This document shows, piece by piece, positions 30,899 to 42,487 of a stretch of DNA of 64,000 bases. Position 1 is the first letter of the stretch; every line of letters starts with the position of its first letter. The stretch covers positions 4,874,001 through 4,938,000 of the forward strand of contig NZ_CP045740.1 of the NCBI RefSeq assembly GCF_009650765.1, given 5' to 3'. The stretch comes from Streptomyces sp. SUK 48. Its GTDB lineage: Bacteria > Actinomycetota > Actinomycetes > Streptomycetales > Streptomycetaceae. Below the pieces are notes generated by a model. The model ran no database searches and had not been told where the DNA came from. It saw only the letters and a list, made by a program, of their open reading frames with translations. Position numbers and translations under genes: made by a program.

Positions 30899-31726
30899 AT
30901 GGCCGGACACCGGCAGTCCAGGAAGCGCAGACACATCACCTGGGCGGTGGTGGGCGCCGCCGTCGTCGCGGGGGCCGGCCTCGCCGCGCAGACCTCCATG
31001 GCCGCCACCACCTGGCCGGCCCAGAAGACCTTCACCGGGCGGGCGTTCGACGCCTGCACCGCGCCCTCGCTGTCCGCCATGAAGGCATGGCACACCGGCT
31101 TCTACGGCGCCGCCGCCGTCTACGTGGGCGGCAAGAACCGCGGCTGCGCCCAGCCCAACCTCACCGCGTCCTGGGTGAAGTCGGTCGGCTCCCTCGGCTG
31201 GAAGATCGTCCCCCTCTACGTCGGCGCCCAGCCGCCCTGCCGGACCGGCTCCGACCCGGAGAAGATCACCGCCGCCAACGCCGCGAGCCTCGGCACGCAG
31301 GACGCCGACGACGCGGTCGCCAAGGCCGCCGCCCTCGGCATGAAGGCGGGCAGCCCCGTCTACCTCGACATGGAGGGGTACGACACCGCGAACACGGCGT
31401 GCGACACCGCCGTACTGACGTATGTGCGCGCGTTCGACAAGCAGCTGCACGCCAAGACGTACCGCGCCGGGTTCTACGGCTTCACCAGCTCCAGCGCCAG
31501 GGCGATCACCACCGCCGCCGACAAGACGGACCTGCCGGGCAACCTCTGGTACGCGCTGTACGACAAGCAGAACACCACGACCGCGGACTGGCCGTGGGGC
31601 GCCCGGCAGTACACCGGGCACAGCCGCGGCCACCAGTACATGGTCAACAGCAAGGAGACGCACGGCGGGGTCACGCTCACCGTGGACCGCGACGCGTGGG
31701 ACGGCCCGGTCGCGATCACGGGCTGA
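30899..31726 (+). CDS. Secreted DUF1906 (glycoside-hydrolase-like) protein
   Basis: 275 residues. A basic N-terminus, hydrophobic core AVVGAAVVAGAGLAAQ and TSMAA give a Sec/Tat-type signal. The mature part starts near TFTGRAFDACTAPSLSAMKA, the Rv2525c-like DUF1906 fold related to GH25-type TIM barrels. It has VYLDMEGYD (acidic DxE-type motif) and GFYGFTSSSARAI. It is likely exported to act on or bind cell-wall glycan; enzymatic activity of the family is not well proven. The ATG at 30899 is preferred, with AGAGG six bases away. Confidence 0.85.
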   Translation: MAGHRQSRKRRHITWAVVGAAVVAGAGLAAQTSMAATTWPAQKTFTGRAFDACTAPSLSAMKAWHTGFYGAAAVYVGGKNRGCAQPNLTASWVKSVGSLGWKIVPLYVGAQPPCRTGSDPEKITAANAASLGTQDADDAVAKAAALGMKAGSPVYLDMEGYDTANTACDTAVLTYVRAFDKQLHAKTYRAGFYGFTSSSARAITTAADKTDLPGNLWYALYDKQNTTTADWPWGARQYTGHSRGHQYMVNSKETHGGVTLTVDRDAWDGPVAITG

Positions 31727-31921
31727 GCGGCGAACTCGCGGGGGCGCGGCGGTGCCCGAAGCCGCGGTGAATCGTTGGTCGAATGGGTTGGCCGGAGCAG
31801 CGCCACTGCCTACCATCGATCACCGCAAGACCTTGTGCGCCCGCCCGCCGCCCGACCACCACCCCTGGCGGAGGCGCTGGCGCGCCGCACCTGTCCTTGC
31901 AATCTCCCCTTGGAGGTCTCC

Positions 31922-32575
31922 TTGCACCGCCGCCGTCGCACCGCGCTCGTCCTCACCGCCGCGATCGCCGCCGCGGCCCCCCTGCTGACCGCCTGCGGAA
32001 ACGGCGCGCACCCGGGCGCGGCGGCCGTCGTCGGAGGACAGCGGATCACCGTCGCGCAGCTGGAGAACCGGGTCGGCGAGGTCCGCGACGCCCAGCGGGC
32101 CGCGGTGCCCGACCAGGGCCAGTACCAGCAGGTGCTCGCCCAGACCAGCAGCCTCACCCGCGACACCCTGCACAACATGGTCCTGGACCAGGTCATCCAC
32201 CGGGCCGCGCGGGACGAGGGCGTCTCGGTCACCCGCAAGGAGGTCCAGCAGCTGCGCGCGAGCCTGGAGCAGCAGACGGGCGGCGCCAAGGGCCTGCGGA
32301 CCACCTGGCTCCAGAAGTACGGCATCGCCCCCGCGCACCTGGACGAGAACCTCCGCCTCCAGCTGGAGGCGCAGAAGCTCGCGGCCCGGCTCGGCACCGA
32401 CACCACCCAGCCCGCCTTCTGGAAGGCCCTCGCCAAGGCGTCCGGGGAACTGCACATCGACGTCAACCCGCGCTACGGCACCTGGGACGTGCAGAAGAGC
32501 AGCCGGACGGACGCGAAGACGCCCTGGGTGCGGGAGGTCACCTCGGTGTCGTCCGGCCAGCCGGTCACGGCGTAG
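31922..32575 (+). CDS. SurA N-terminal-like lipoprotein
   Basis: 217 residues. It starts at TTG 31922, placed by a GGAGG site just upstream and by the signal peptide: LHRRRRTALVLTAAIAAAAP then LLTAC (lipobox Cys25). The body VVGGQRITVAQLENRVGEVR resembles the SurA/trigger-factor-type chaperone N-domain. No parvulin PPIase domain is visible, so it is a short chaperone-like form. The next gene downstream is mazG. Confidence 0.82.
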   Translation: MHRRRRTALVLTAAIAAAAPLLTACGNGAHPGAAAVVGGQRITVAQLENRVGEVRDAQRAAVPDQGQYQQVLAQTSSLTRDTLHNMVLDQVIHRAARDEGVSVTRKEVQQLRASLEQQTGGAKGLRTTWLQKYGIAPAHLDENLRLQLEAQKLAARLGTDTTQPAFWKALAKASGELHIDVNPRYGTWDVQKSSRTDAKTPWVREVTSVSSGQPVTA

Positions 32576-32692
32576 GGCGACGCGGGCCGCTGGCCGCGGG
32601 TCGGCGACGGCGGAAGTCGTACGATCACACGACCCGGGTGCCCCTGTGGACAACCGAATCCGCTCGTCGCGGCGGTGGGTTACTTTCGGATC

Positions 32693-33682
32693 GTGAACGC
32701 ATCCAGCCCCACCGCCGGCCCCGGCCGCATCGTCCTCCTCACCACCAGCCACCGCGTCGCCCCCGGCCTGCTGTCCTGGCCCGCGTGGCGGGCGCTGCGC
32801 GCCGCCGACGCCGTGCTGTGCGCGGACGGCGCCCATCCGCAGCTGCCGTATCTGCGGGAGGCCGGTATAGAGGTGTCCGAGGCGGCGCCCGCGGCGCAGG
32901 AGCTGATCGACGCCTGCGCCGGCGGGCGCACGGTGGTGGTCGTGGCGACGGGCGAGGGGGAGCCCGCCCTCACCGACGGCCTGGCCCGGCTGGCCGGCTC
33001 CGGCCGGGTCCGGATGCCCGAGCTGGAGCTGCTGCCCGCCTCGTACGACCTGCCCGGCGCCCGGCTGCTGGACCTCGTCCAGGTCATGGACCGCATCCGC
33101 GTCGAATGCCCCTGGTCCTCCCGGCAGACCCACGAGGGCCTGGCCAAGTACGGCATCGAGGAGTCGTACGAACTGGTCGAGGCGATCGAGGCCGGCGACC
33201 GCGAGGAGCTGCGCGAGGAGCTGGGCGACGTCCTGCTCCAGGTCGTCTTCCACTCCCGGATCGCCGAGGAGCACCCGGAGACACCGTTCTCCATCGACGA
33301 CGTGGCGGGCGGCATCGTCGCCAAGCTCGTCCACCGCCACCCCCATGTCTTCGGCGACGCGGTGGCGGAGACCCCCGAGGACGTCAAGGCGCACTGGCTG
33401 CGCACCAAGGCCGAGGAGAAGCGCCGCACCTCGGTCACCGAGGGCATCCCGCTCGGCCAGCCCGGCCTCGCCCTCGCCGCCAAACTCGCCTCCCGCGCCC
33501 GCGTCGCCGGCCTCGACGTCCCCCTCCCCGAGGGCGACGACATCGGCTACACCCTCCTCGCCCTCGCCGCCCGCACCGAAGCCGCCGGCACCGACCCCGA
33601 GACCGCCCTGCGCGCCGCGGCCCGGACGTACCGGGACGCGATACGGAAGGCGGAGGGGTTGCCGGATACCGTCGGGGAGTGA
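32693..33682 (+). CDS. mazG: MazG-family nucleotide pyrophosphohydrolase with degenerate N-terminal domain
   Basis: About 329 residues. The C-terminal half is a MazG domain: LLDLVQVMDRIRVECPWSSR, QTHEGLAKYGIEESYELVEA and EELREELGDVLLQVVFHSRI (ExxE and ExxD metal ligands), then VHRHPHVFGD. It hydrolyses (d)NTPs to monophosphates. The N-terminal ~120 residues (RIVLLTTSHRVAPGLLSWPA) resemble a worn tetrapyrrole-methylase-like domain, as seen in other MazG fusions. The GTG at 32693 is chosen for the conserved-looking start; a GTG six codons earlier is possible. It overlaps the P450 start (GTGA). Confidence 0.88.
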   Translation: MNASSPTAGPGRIVLLTTSHRVAPGLLSWPAWRALRAADAVLCADGAHPQLPYLREAGIEVSEAAPAAQELIDACAGGRTVVVVATGEGEPALTDGLARLAGSGRVRMPELELLPASYDLPGARLLDLVQVMDRIRVECPWSSRQTHEGLAKYGIEESYELVEAIEAGDREELREELGDVLLQVVFHSRIAEEHPETPFSIDDVAGGIVAKLVHRHPHVFGDAVAETPEDVKAHWLRTKAEEKRRTSVTEGIPLGQPGLALAAKLASRARVAGLDVPLPEGDDIGYTLLALAARTEAAGTDPETALRAAARTYRDAIRKAEGLPDTVGE

Positions 33683-34962
33683 CCGACCAGCTTCCCCCCG
33701 ATGACACCGTTCCCGCCGCTCCCGAGCTGTTCACCTGGGAGTTCGCCGCCGACCCCTACCCGGCGTACGCGTGGCTGCGTGAGCACGCGCCCGTGCGGCG
33801 GACCCGGTTGCCCAGCGGAGTGGAGGCATGGCTGGTCACGCGGTACGCGGACGCCCGCCAGGCGCTCGCCGACCAGCGGCTCAGCAAGAACCCGGCGCAT
33901 CACGACGAGCCCGAGCACGCCAGGGGCAAGACCGGCATCCCGGGCGAGCGCAAGGCCGAGCTGATGACGCACCTGCTGAACATCGACCCGCCGGACCACA
34001 CCCGGCTGCGGCGGCTGGTCAGCAAGGCGTTCACCCCTCGCCGGGTCGCCGAGTTCGCGGACCGGGTGCAGGAGCTGACCGACGACCTCATCGACCGGTT
34101 CGCCGAGCGCGGCTCGGCCGACCTCATCCACGAGTTCGCCTTCCCGCTCCCCATCTACGCCATCTGCGACCTGCTCGGCGTCCCGCGCGAGGACCAGGAC
34201 GACTTCCGGGACTGGGCGGGCATGATGATCCGGCACGGGGGAGGGCCCCGGGGCGGTGTCGCCCGGTCGGTGAAGAAGATGCGCGGCTACCTCGCCGAGC
34301 TGATCCACAAGAAGCGCGAGGCGCTGCCCGCCGAGCCCGCGCCCGGCGAGGACCTGATCTCCGGCCTCATCCGCGCCTCCGACCACGGCGAGCACCTCAC
34401 CGAGAACGAGGCCGCGGCGATGGCCTTCATCCTTCTGTTCGCCGGCTTCGAGACCACCGTCAACCTGATCGGCAACGGCACCTACGCCCTGCTCACCCAC
34501 CCCGAACAGCGCCACCGCCTCCAGGAAGCCCTCGCCCGCGGCGACGAGGAGCTGCTCGCGACCGGGGTGGAGGAGCTGCTGCGCTACGACGGCCCGGTGG
34601 AGCTGGCCACCTGGCGCTTCGCCACCGAGCCGCTCACCGTCGGCGGCCAGGACATCGCGCCCGGCGATCCGGTGCTCGTCGTCCTGGCCGCCGCCGACCG
34701 GGACCCGGAGCGGTTCGAGGACCCGGACACCCTGGACCTCGGCCGGCGGGACAACCAGCACCTCGGGTACGGACACGGCATCCACTACTGCCTGGGCGCC
34801 CCGCTCGCCCGCCTGGAGGGGCAGACCGCGCTGGCCACCCTGCTGACCCGGCTGCCCGACCTGCGGCTCGCCGCCGAACCGGACGAACTGCGCTGGCGCG
34901 GCGGGCTCATCATGCGGGGCCTGCGCACCCTGCCGGTGGAGTTCACCCCGCCCGCTCGGTAG
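33679..34962 (+). CDS. Cytochrome P450 (CYP107-like)
   Basis: 427 residues. I-helix ILLFAGFETTVNLIGN, K-helix EELLR, heme loop YGHGIHYCLGAPLARLEG (Cys ligand), and N-terminal YPAYAWLREHAPVRR. It is a soluble bacterial P450 that needs ferredoxin and reductase from elsewhere. Translationally coupled to mazG through GTGA, and followed by rpf genes. This order matches the S. coelicolor neighbourhood of CYP107U1, reported there as linked to sporulation (recalled, not verified here). The last codons form part of a 37-bp tandem repeat. Confidence 0.9.
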   Translation: MTDQLPPDDTVPAAPELFTWEFAADPYPAYAWLREHAPVRRTRLPSGVEAWLVTRYADARQALADQRLSKNPAHHDEPEHARGKTGIPGERKAELMTHLLNIDPPDHTRLRRLVSKAFTPRRVAEFADRVQELTDDLIDRFAERGSADLIHEFAFPLPIYAICDLLGVPREDQDDFRDWAGMMIRHGGGPRGGVARSVKKMRGYLAELIHKKREALPAEPAPGEDLISGLIRASDHGEHLTENEAAAMAFILLFAGFETTVNLIGNGTYALLTHPEQRHRLQEALARGDEELLATGVEELLRYDGPVELATWRFATEPLTVGGQDIAPGDPVLVVLAAADRDPERFEDPDTLDLGRRDNQHLGYGHGIHYCLGAPLARLEGQTALATLLTRLPDLRLAAEPDELRWRGGLIMRGLRTLPVEFTPPAR

Positions 34963-35036
34963 CCCGGCCCGCGAACCGGTAGCCCCGCCCGCTCGGTAGC
35001 CCGGCCCGCGAACCGGTAGCCCCGCCCGCTCAGTAG
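34951..35036. repeat. 37-bp tandem repeat, 2.3 copies, spanning convergent gene ends
   Basis: Copies begin at 34951, 34988 and (partial) 35025 with CCCGCTCGGTAGCCCGGCCC. The first includes the P450 stop codon (TAG 34960-34962), and the last runs into the 3' end of the DUF899 gene. The array looks like a recent slippage duplication at a convergent gene junction. Confidence 0.85.
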
Positions 35037-35713
35037 TCCAGGCCCGCGGACCAGTCGCCCCGGCCGCCCGGGGTCAGGTCGAGCAGATGCCAGACGGGGT
35101 TGAGGAGGTCGATGCCGCGCTGGTCGATGTCCTCGGCCATCCGCGGGTGCGCCGAGTAGAAGTGCCGGACCGTGCCGTCCGCGTCCCGGGTGAAGACCGA
35201 GACGGTCGAGTCCTGGACGCCGTCCTCGTCCTCGCTGCCCAGGTCGTACTTGAAGGTGCTGTCCCCGGCGCCGAGCAGCCGCAGCCGGGACCAGCCGCGG
35301 GCGCGGGCGTGCCCGCGCAGGGCGGGCAGGCCGGCGGCGGCCACCACCGCCAGGTCGGCGTTGCGCGCGACCTGGTGGGCGACGCCGTCGAAGCCGTCGA
35401 TCCACAGGGTGCACATCGGGCAGGGGTCGGACTGCCGTTTGCCGTACATGAAGTGGTAGACGAGCAGGGGCCGCTCCGGGCCGCCGGTGAACAGTTCGCT
35501 CAGGCGAACCTCACGCACGGGCGCGTCGCCCGCGTCGAGGTCGGCGGGGCCCTCCAGGAACACGTAGTCGTCGACCTCGGCCCCCGGTGGCAGCGACCGG
35601 CGCAGGGCCGCGACCCGTTCGCGCTCGCGCATCAGCTCGATCTCGGCGCGGCGCAGCTCCTCGCGGGCGGCGAGGTACTCCGCGGACTCACCGTGCAACC
35701 GGGTGTGCCGCAT
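35030..35713 (-). CDS. DUF899 thioredoxin-like protein
   Basis: 227 residues from the ATG at 35713, with AGGAGG upstream. It has a helical start (ESAEYLAAREELRRAEIELM), then the DUF899 core VYHFMYGKRQ and SDPCPMCTLWIDGFDG with a CPMC motif, and WSRLRLLGAGDSTFKYDLGS, VSVFTRDADGTVRHFYSAH. The family has a thioredoxin-like fold; redox partners are unknown. Convergent with the P450 gene. Confidence 0.88.
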   Translation of the reverse strand: MRHTRLHGESAEYLAAREELRRAEIELMRERERVAALRRSLPPGAEVDDYVFLEGPADLDAGDAPVREVRLSELFTGGPERPLLVYHFMYGKRQSDPCPMCTLWIDGFDGVAHQVARNADLAVVAAAGLPALRGHARARGWSRLRLLGAGDSTFKYDLGSEDEDGVQDSTVSVFTRDADGTVRHFYSAHPRMAEDIDQRGIDLLNPVWHLLDLTPGGRGDWSAGLDY

Positions 35714-35984
35714 CTTGTGTCCTCCTGGGTGAACAGCCCCCCGGAATCGGGTCGGTTCCATGGTTCCGTGAGCCCCGCGCCCCGGGGGCGAGGCGCCGCC
35801 GTGCCCGACGGGTGAAACGGGACGTGACGGAGCGGAGGGGCGGACGTTCAGTTCTGTGATCTTCGCGTTATCCGCGCGGCATGAACTTGTGACAAGTGAT
35901 CGTGTGCCGCTACCTTCACCCCTCAGCGCGGCGACCGGCACCACCCGCCGCGCCGGTCCCCGCCGTCGCACGAAAGGCTTCCGC

Positions 35985-37130
35985 ATGATTTCCGGGAACG
36001 GTCGTCACCGCCGCCCCCGTCAGGCTCCGGCCCTCCTCGTCGCGGCCGGTGTGACCGGCTCCGCCATCGCCATCCCGCTGCTCGGCGCCGCAAGCGCCCA
36101 CGCGGCCGACGGCACCACCTGGGACAAGGTCGCCAACTGCGAGAGCGGCGGCGCCTGGAGCGCCGACCCCGGCAACGGGTACTACGGCGGCCTCCAGATA
36201 TCCCAGGACGACTGGGTCGCCCACGGCGGCACGCAGTACGCCTCCTCCGCCGACCAGGCCAGCCGCTCGCAGCAGATCGCCGTGGCCGAGAAGATCCTCA
36301 AGGACAAGGGCACCTCGCCCTGGGCCACCTGCGCCCTGCTGTCCGGACTGACCTCGAACTCCGGTTCCGTGAGCGTCGACCCGGGCGTCGGCGGCGGCGG
36401 CAGCGGCGGCAGCGGCCAGGACGGCGGCACGACCGACCCGTCCGGCCTGCCCGACTCCTCCACCCCGGCCGGCACCCAGAGCGGCGACCAGAACGGCAAT
36501 GGCGACGGCACCGCAACCGGCACGGGCTCCGGCAAGGACTCCGGCTCCGGGAAGGGCTCCACCGACCCGTCCGGCTCCGCCGGCCCCTCCACCTCGCCGA
36601 GCCACGGCTCCGGCAAGCAGAGCGGCAAGCACGCGAGCCCGAAGCCGGGCAAGCACACCGGCACCTCCGGCACCGGCACCTCCGGCACCGGCACGCCCAC
36701 CCCGGACCCGTCCGACCCGGCCTCGTCCGATCCCTCCGTGCCGGGCACGCCGTCCACGCCCGCCGACGGCTCCGCGACGCCCGCGCCGTCCACCGGCACC
36801 CCGGACAACCCCCGGCAGACCGTCGGCTCTTGGAACCTAGTCGACACCGGGGCCCTCACCGGCGGACGCCACCGCGGCGGCGACGCGGACGAAAGCACGG
36901 CAAACGGGCAGAACGACTCCGCCTCCGGCCGGCACGCCTCCCGCGAGCCGGGCAGCTACACCGTCCGCGAGGGCGACTCGCTGAGCGCCATCGCCGACTC
37001 CCTTGACGTGCACGGCGGATGGCACACGCTCTACTCCGTGAACAAGAAGGTCGTGGGCGCCGACCCGAATCACATCACCGCCGGTCAGACCCTGAAAGTC
37101 AGTGACGAAACGGGCGCGGACCAGGGCTAG
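35985..37130 (+). CDS. rpfC: Resuscitation-promoting factor with long Ser/Thr/Pro/Gly linker and LysM
   Basis: 381 residues. A signal peptide (ALLVAAGVTGSAIAIPLLGA, cut near SAHA/A) precedes the Rpf catalytic domain (about 42-115): TTWDKVANCESGGAWS with the catalytic Glu in CESGG. A ~190-residue low-complexity GTGTSGSG-type linker follows, then a C-terminal LysM (SYTVREGDSLSAIADSLDVH). Rpf proteins are muralytic enzymes that help dormant cells or spores resume growth. The symbol is by analogy with the Streptomyces coelicolor order P450-rpfC-rpfA-eno and is tentative. Confidence 0.85.
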   Translation: MISGNGRHRRPRQAPALLVAAGVTGSAIAIPLLGAASAHAADGTTWDKVANCESGGAWSADPGNGYYGGLQISQDDWVAHGGTQYASSADQASRSQQIAVAEKILKDKGTSPWATCALLSGLTSNSGSVSVDPGVGGGGSGGSGQDGGTTDPSGLPDSSTPAGTQSGDQNGNGDGTATGTGSGKDSGSGKGSTDPSGSAGPSTSPSHGSGKQSGKHASPKPGKHTGTSGTGTSGTGTPTPDPSDPASSDPSVPGTPSTPADGSATPAPSTGTPDNPRQTVGSWNLVDTGALTGGRHRGGDADESTANGQNDSASGRHASREPGSYTVREGDSLSAIADSLDVHGGWHTLYSVNKKVVGADPNHITAGQTLKVSDETGADQG

Positions 37131-37270
37131 TTGACGCCCCACTTGATCGGTAAATGTCCGATTTGGTGAAAGTGTGGGATGAGTCTCAGAAGCCTTGATC
37201 GTCTTTGAAATTCCGCGGATCACGTGGCTACGGTCGAGGCCGCTCGTCACCACGAGCCCCGGCGGCCGCA

Positions 37271-37464
37271 ACGCCGAATCCTGCCAGCGGCTGCCCGGGA
37301 ACAGTCGTCGCGTCATGCGCCGCAGGCAGGAGCGGGGGACCCAAGGTAAGTGCCGGGCCCGGCAGTTGATGCCGGACCGGCTTGGGGTGAAGCCACGCCT
37401 CCACGGGGAGGGGTGGCCGGGCAACTCAACCGGCCCGAACCCGACAGCTCACCTCGCAGGCGTC
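37271..37464 (+). promoter_or_regulatory. c-di-AMP (ydaO/yuaA) riboswitch
   Basis: Conserved ydaO landmarks occur in order: CGCCGAATCCTGCC, GAGCGGGGGACCCAAGGTAA, CTTGGGGTGAAGCC, GGGCAACTCAACCGG and CCCGAACCCGACAGCTCACC, with closing CGCAGGCG pairing back to CGCC. The element lies in the long leader of the second rpf gene, about 20 bases before its start. In Streptomyces this class controls cell-wall hydrolases such as rpfA, turning them down when c-di-AMP is high. Confidence 0.9.
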
Positions 37465-37469
37465 GGTGA

Positions 37470-40148
<2,679 letters not shown>

Positions 40149-40200
40149 CCACGGCAGGGGCTAAGTCGCTGGTCCACCCCGGACCACCTCTTGGCCAGTC

Positions 40201-40251
40201 GTACGTACGTCCCCGTACCCGGTCCCGTACCGTGTCCGGGGACGTACGCAC
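40201..40251 (+). terminator. Inverted repeat after eno
   Basis: Fifteen-base arms GTACGTACGTCCCCG and CGGGGACGTACGCAC (one mismatch) with a 21-base loop, in the eno-divIC spacer. Terminator or attenuator. Confidence 0.55.
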
Positions 40252-40299
40252 GTGTGCGACCGCCCGAAGAGGGCGTGAAAGGGGAGGCGGAGAGCCGAC

Positions 40300-40776
40300 A
40301 TGGCCGCAAGGGACCGGGACCGTTTCTCCACCGCGACCAGGCTGCGGCTGCTCGGCGAGCAGACGGCGGCCCGGGTCTACCGCTCGCAGACCAAGCGGCA
40401 GGCACGCCGCTCCCGGCTGACCGGCCGCGCCGCGCTGCTCGCGCTGGTGCTGTGCTCGCTGGTGGTCGCGCTCGCCTACCCGATGCGGCAGTACGTCTCG
40501 CAGCGTGCCCAGATCTCCGACCTCCAGCGGCAGCAGGCCGACGCCCGCGAGCGCGTCGAACAGCTGCGCGACCTCAAGGCGCGCTGGCAGGACGACGCCT
40601 ATGCGGAGCAGCAGATCCGCAAACGTCTGCACTACGTGATGCCCGGCGAAACCGGGTACGTGGTGGTCGACCCGGGCGCGGCCCGGCAGTCCCGCACCGA
40701 TCTCAAGGCCGCCCACCGGCCCTGGTACACGAACATCTGGGACGGGGTCGACAAGTCCGACGCCTCCGACCAGTGA
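40300..40776 (+). CDS. divIC: Septum formation initiator, FtsB/DivIC family
   Basis: 158 residues. A basic cytoplasmic head, one TM helix (about 42-62, AALLALVLCSLVVALAYPMR), then a coiled coil SQRAQISDLQRQQADARERV and the DivIC motif WQDDAYAEQQIRKRLHYVMP, GETGYVV. Partners FtsL and FtsQ in the divisome; in Streptomyces it is needed for efficient sporulation septa. Start of a divIC-DUF501-ppx run behind eno. Confidence 0.9.
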   Translation: MAARDRDRFSTATRLRLLGEQTAARVYRSQTKRQARRSRLTGRAALLALVLCSLVVALAYPMRQYVSQRAQISDLQRQQADARERVEQLRDLKARWQDDAYAEQQIRKRLHYVMPGETGYVVVDPGAARQSRTDLKAAHRPWYTNIWDGVDKSDASDQ

Positions 40777-40821
40777 CCGGCCCCGGCCGGTGACGCACAG
40801 AAAGCCACTCTGAAAGCAGTC

Positions 40822-41361
40822 ATGGAAACCCCTCCGCCGCCCACCCCGCGCACCGAGCCCACCGACGCGGACGTCGAGGCGTTCAAGCAGCAGCTCGGCC
40901 GCCCGCCGCGGGGCCTGCGCGCCATCGCACACCGCTGCCCGTGCGGTCAGCCGGACGTCGTGGAGACGGCGCCGCGCCTGCCCGACGGCACCCCCTTCCC
41001 GACGCTGTACTACCTGACGTGCCCCAAGGCCGCCTCGGCCATCGGCACGCTGGAGGCCAACGGCGTCATGAAGGAGATGACCGAGCGCCTGCAGAGCGAC
41101 CCGGAGCTGGCCGCCGCCTACCGGGCCGCGCACGAGGACTACATCCGGCGCCGGGACGAGATCGAGGTCCTGGCGGGCTTCCCGAGCGCGGGCGGCATGC
41201 CGGACCGGGTCAAGTGCCTGCACGTCCTGGTCGGCCACTCGCTGGCCGCGGGGCCCGGCGTCAACCCGCTCGGCGACGAGGCGATCGCGATGCTGCCGGA
41301 GTGGTGGCGCAAGGGCGCGTGCGTGACGCTCGCGCAGGAGCCCGAGGGGGCGGCGCAGTGA
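40822..41361 (+). CDS. DUF501 domain protein
   Basis: 179 residues. DVEAFKQQLGRPPRGLRAIA, HRCPCGQPDVVETAPRLPDG and TPFPTLYYLTCPKAASAIGT are characteristic of DUF501, a conserved actinobacterial family of unknown function. Cys and His residues could bind a metal. It is always near eno/divIC/ppx in actinobacteria (recalled context). Its stop overlaps the ppx start as GTGA. Confidence 0.9.
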   Translation: METPPPPTPRTEPTDADVEAFKQQLGRPPRGLRAIAHRCPCGQPDVVETAPRLPDGTPFPTLYYLTCPKAASAIGTLEANGVMKEMTERLQSDPELAAAYRAAHEDYIRRRDEIEVLAGFPSAGGMPDRVKCLHVLVGHSLAAGPGVNPLGDEAIAMLPEWWRKGACVTLAQEPEGAAQ

Positions 41362-42299
41362 CCCGGGTCGCCGCGATCGACTGCGGTACGAACTCCATCC
41401 GGCTGCTGGTCGCGGACGCCGACCCGGCGACCGGCGAACTGGTCGACCTGGACCGCCGGATGACGATCGTGCGGCTCGGCCAGGGCGTCGACCGCACCGG
41501 CCGGCTCGCCCCCGAGGCGCTGGAGCGCACCTTCGCCGCGTGCCGCGCGTACGCCGCGATCATCAAGGAGCACGGCGCCGAGCGGCTGCGCTTCGTCGCC
41601 ACCTCCGCCTCCCGGGACGCGGAGAACCGCGACGACTTCGTGCGCGGGGTGCTGGACATCCTCGGCGTGGAGCCGGAGGTCATCACCGGCGACCAGGAGG
41701 CCGAGTTCTCCTTCATCGGCGCGACCCGGGAGCTGAGCGGCCGTACGGATCTCGCCACGCCCTATCTGGTGGTGGACATCGGCGGCGGCTCCACCGAGTT
41801 CGTCGTCGGCGACGACCGGGTGCGGGCCGCGCGCTCCGTGGACGTCGGCTGCGTGCGGATGACCGAGCGGCACCTGGTGCACGGCGGCGAGGTCTCCGAT
41901 CCGCCCACCGAGGAGCAGATCGCCGCGATCCGCGCCGACATCGAGGCCGCGCTGGACCTGGCCGAGCAGGCCGTCCCGCTGCGCGAGGCGCGCACCCTGG
42001 TCGGCCTCGCCGGCTCGGTCACCACGGTCTCCGCGATCGCCCAGGACCTGCCGGAGTACGACTCCGCGCGCATCCACCACTCCCGCGTCCCGCGCGCCCG
42101 CGTCCGCGAGATCACCGAGCACCTGCTGCACTCCACCCACGCCGAACGCGCCACCATCCCCGCCATGCACCCGGGCCGGGTCGACGTCATCGGCGCGGGC
42201 GCCCTGGTGCTGCTCGCGATCATGGAGCGCACGGGCGCCGAGGAGGTCGTCGTCAGCGAGCACGACATCCTCGACGGCATCGCCTGGTCGGTGGCGTAG
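41358..42299 (+). CDS. ppx: Ppx/GppA exopolyphosphatase
   Basis: 313 residues from a GTG that overlaps the DUF501 stop. Actin-like ATPase fold: VAAIDCGTNSIRLLVAD (phosphate 1), RFVATSASRDAENRDDFVRG, YLVVDIGGGSTEFVVG (phosphate 2) and GLAGSVTTVSAIAQDL. It removes terminal phosphate from polyphosphate and/or hydrolyses pppGpp. Last gene of the divIC run, followed by a strong hairpin. Confidence 0.9.
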   Translation: MTRVAAIDCGTNSIRLLVADADPATGELVDLDRRMTIVRLGQGVDRTGRLAPEALERTFAACRAYAAIIKEHGAERLRFVATSASRDAENRDDFVRGVLDILGVEPEVITGDQEAEFSFIGATRELSGRTDLATPYLVVDIGGGSTEFVVGDDRVRAARSVDVGCVRMTERHLVHGGEVSDPPTEEQIAAIRADIEAALDLAEQAVPLREARTLVGLAGSVTTVSAIAQDLPEYDSARIHHSRVPRARVREITEHLLHSTHAERATIPAMHPGRVDVIGAGALVLLAIMERTGAEEVVVSEHDILDGIAWSVA

Positions 42300-42361
42300 C
42301 TCTCTTTTGTTACCCGTCGGTAGCGTCCGGCTGAGCAGGCCGGATAACGTTTGAGCGTCTT

Positions 42362-42385
42362 CGAGGGGCCCCCAGGGGCCCCTCG
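42362..42385 (+). terminator. Terminator after ppx
   Basis: Perfect nine-base arms CGAGGGGCC / GGCCCCTCG with a six-base loop, followed by a T-containing stretch. Confidence 0.8.
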
Positions 42386-42407
42386 TTCACACCCCGGCGG
42401 AAACCTT

Positions 42408-42423
42408 CGTGAAGTTCTTCACA
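42408..42423. promoter_or_regulatory. Rex-like operator 1 upstream of ndh
   Basis: CGTGAAGTTCTTCACA has exact GTGAA/TTCAC arms at the spacing of the Rex site TGTGAACGCGTTCACA (11 of 16 matches). Rex senses the NADH/NAD ratio and represses respiratory genes, including ndh in S. coelicolor. Confidence 0.6.
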
Positions 42424-42487
42424 AGGAAATGGGTCCGGACCCCTCCCCGAAGGGGGCCACTTGGCCCTTCCGGGGGGTCAAAACCCG

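Noticed and set aside
42445..42478. Second terminator in the ppx-ndh spacer
   Set aside because: Arms around CCACTTGG pair only with bulges and a better terminator lies 80 bases upstream. It could be a leader hairpin, but I cannot support a specific call.
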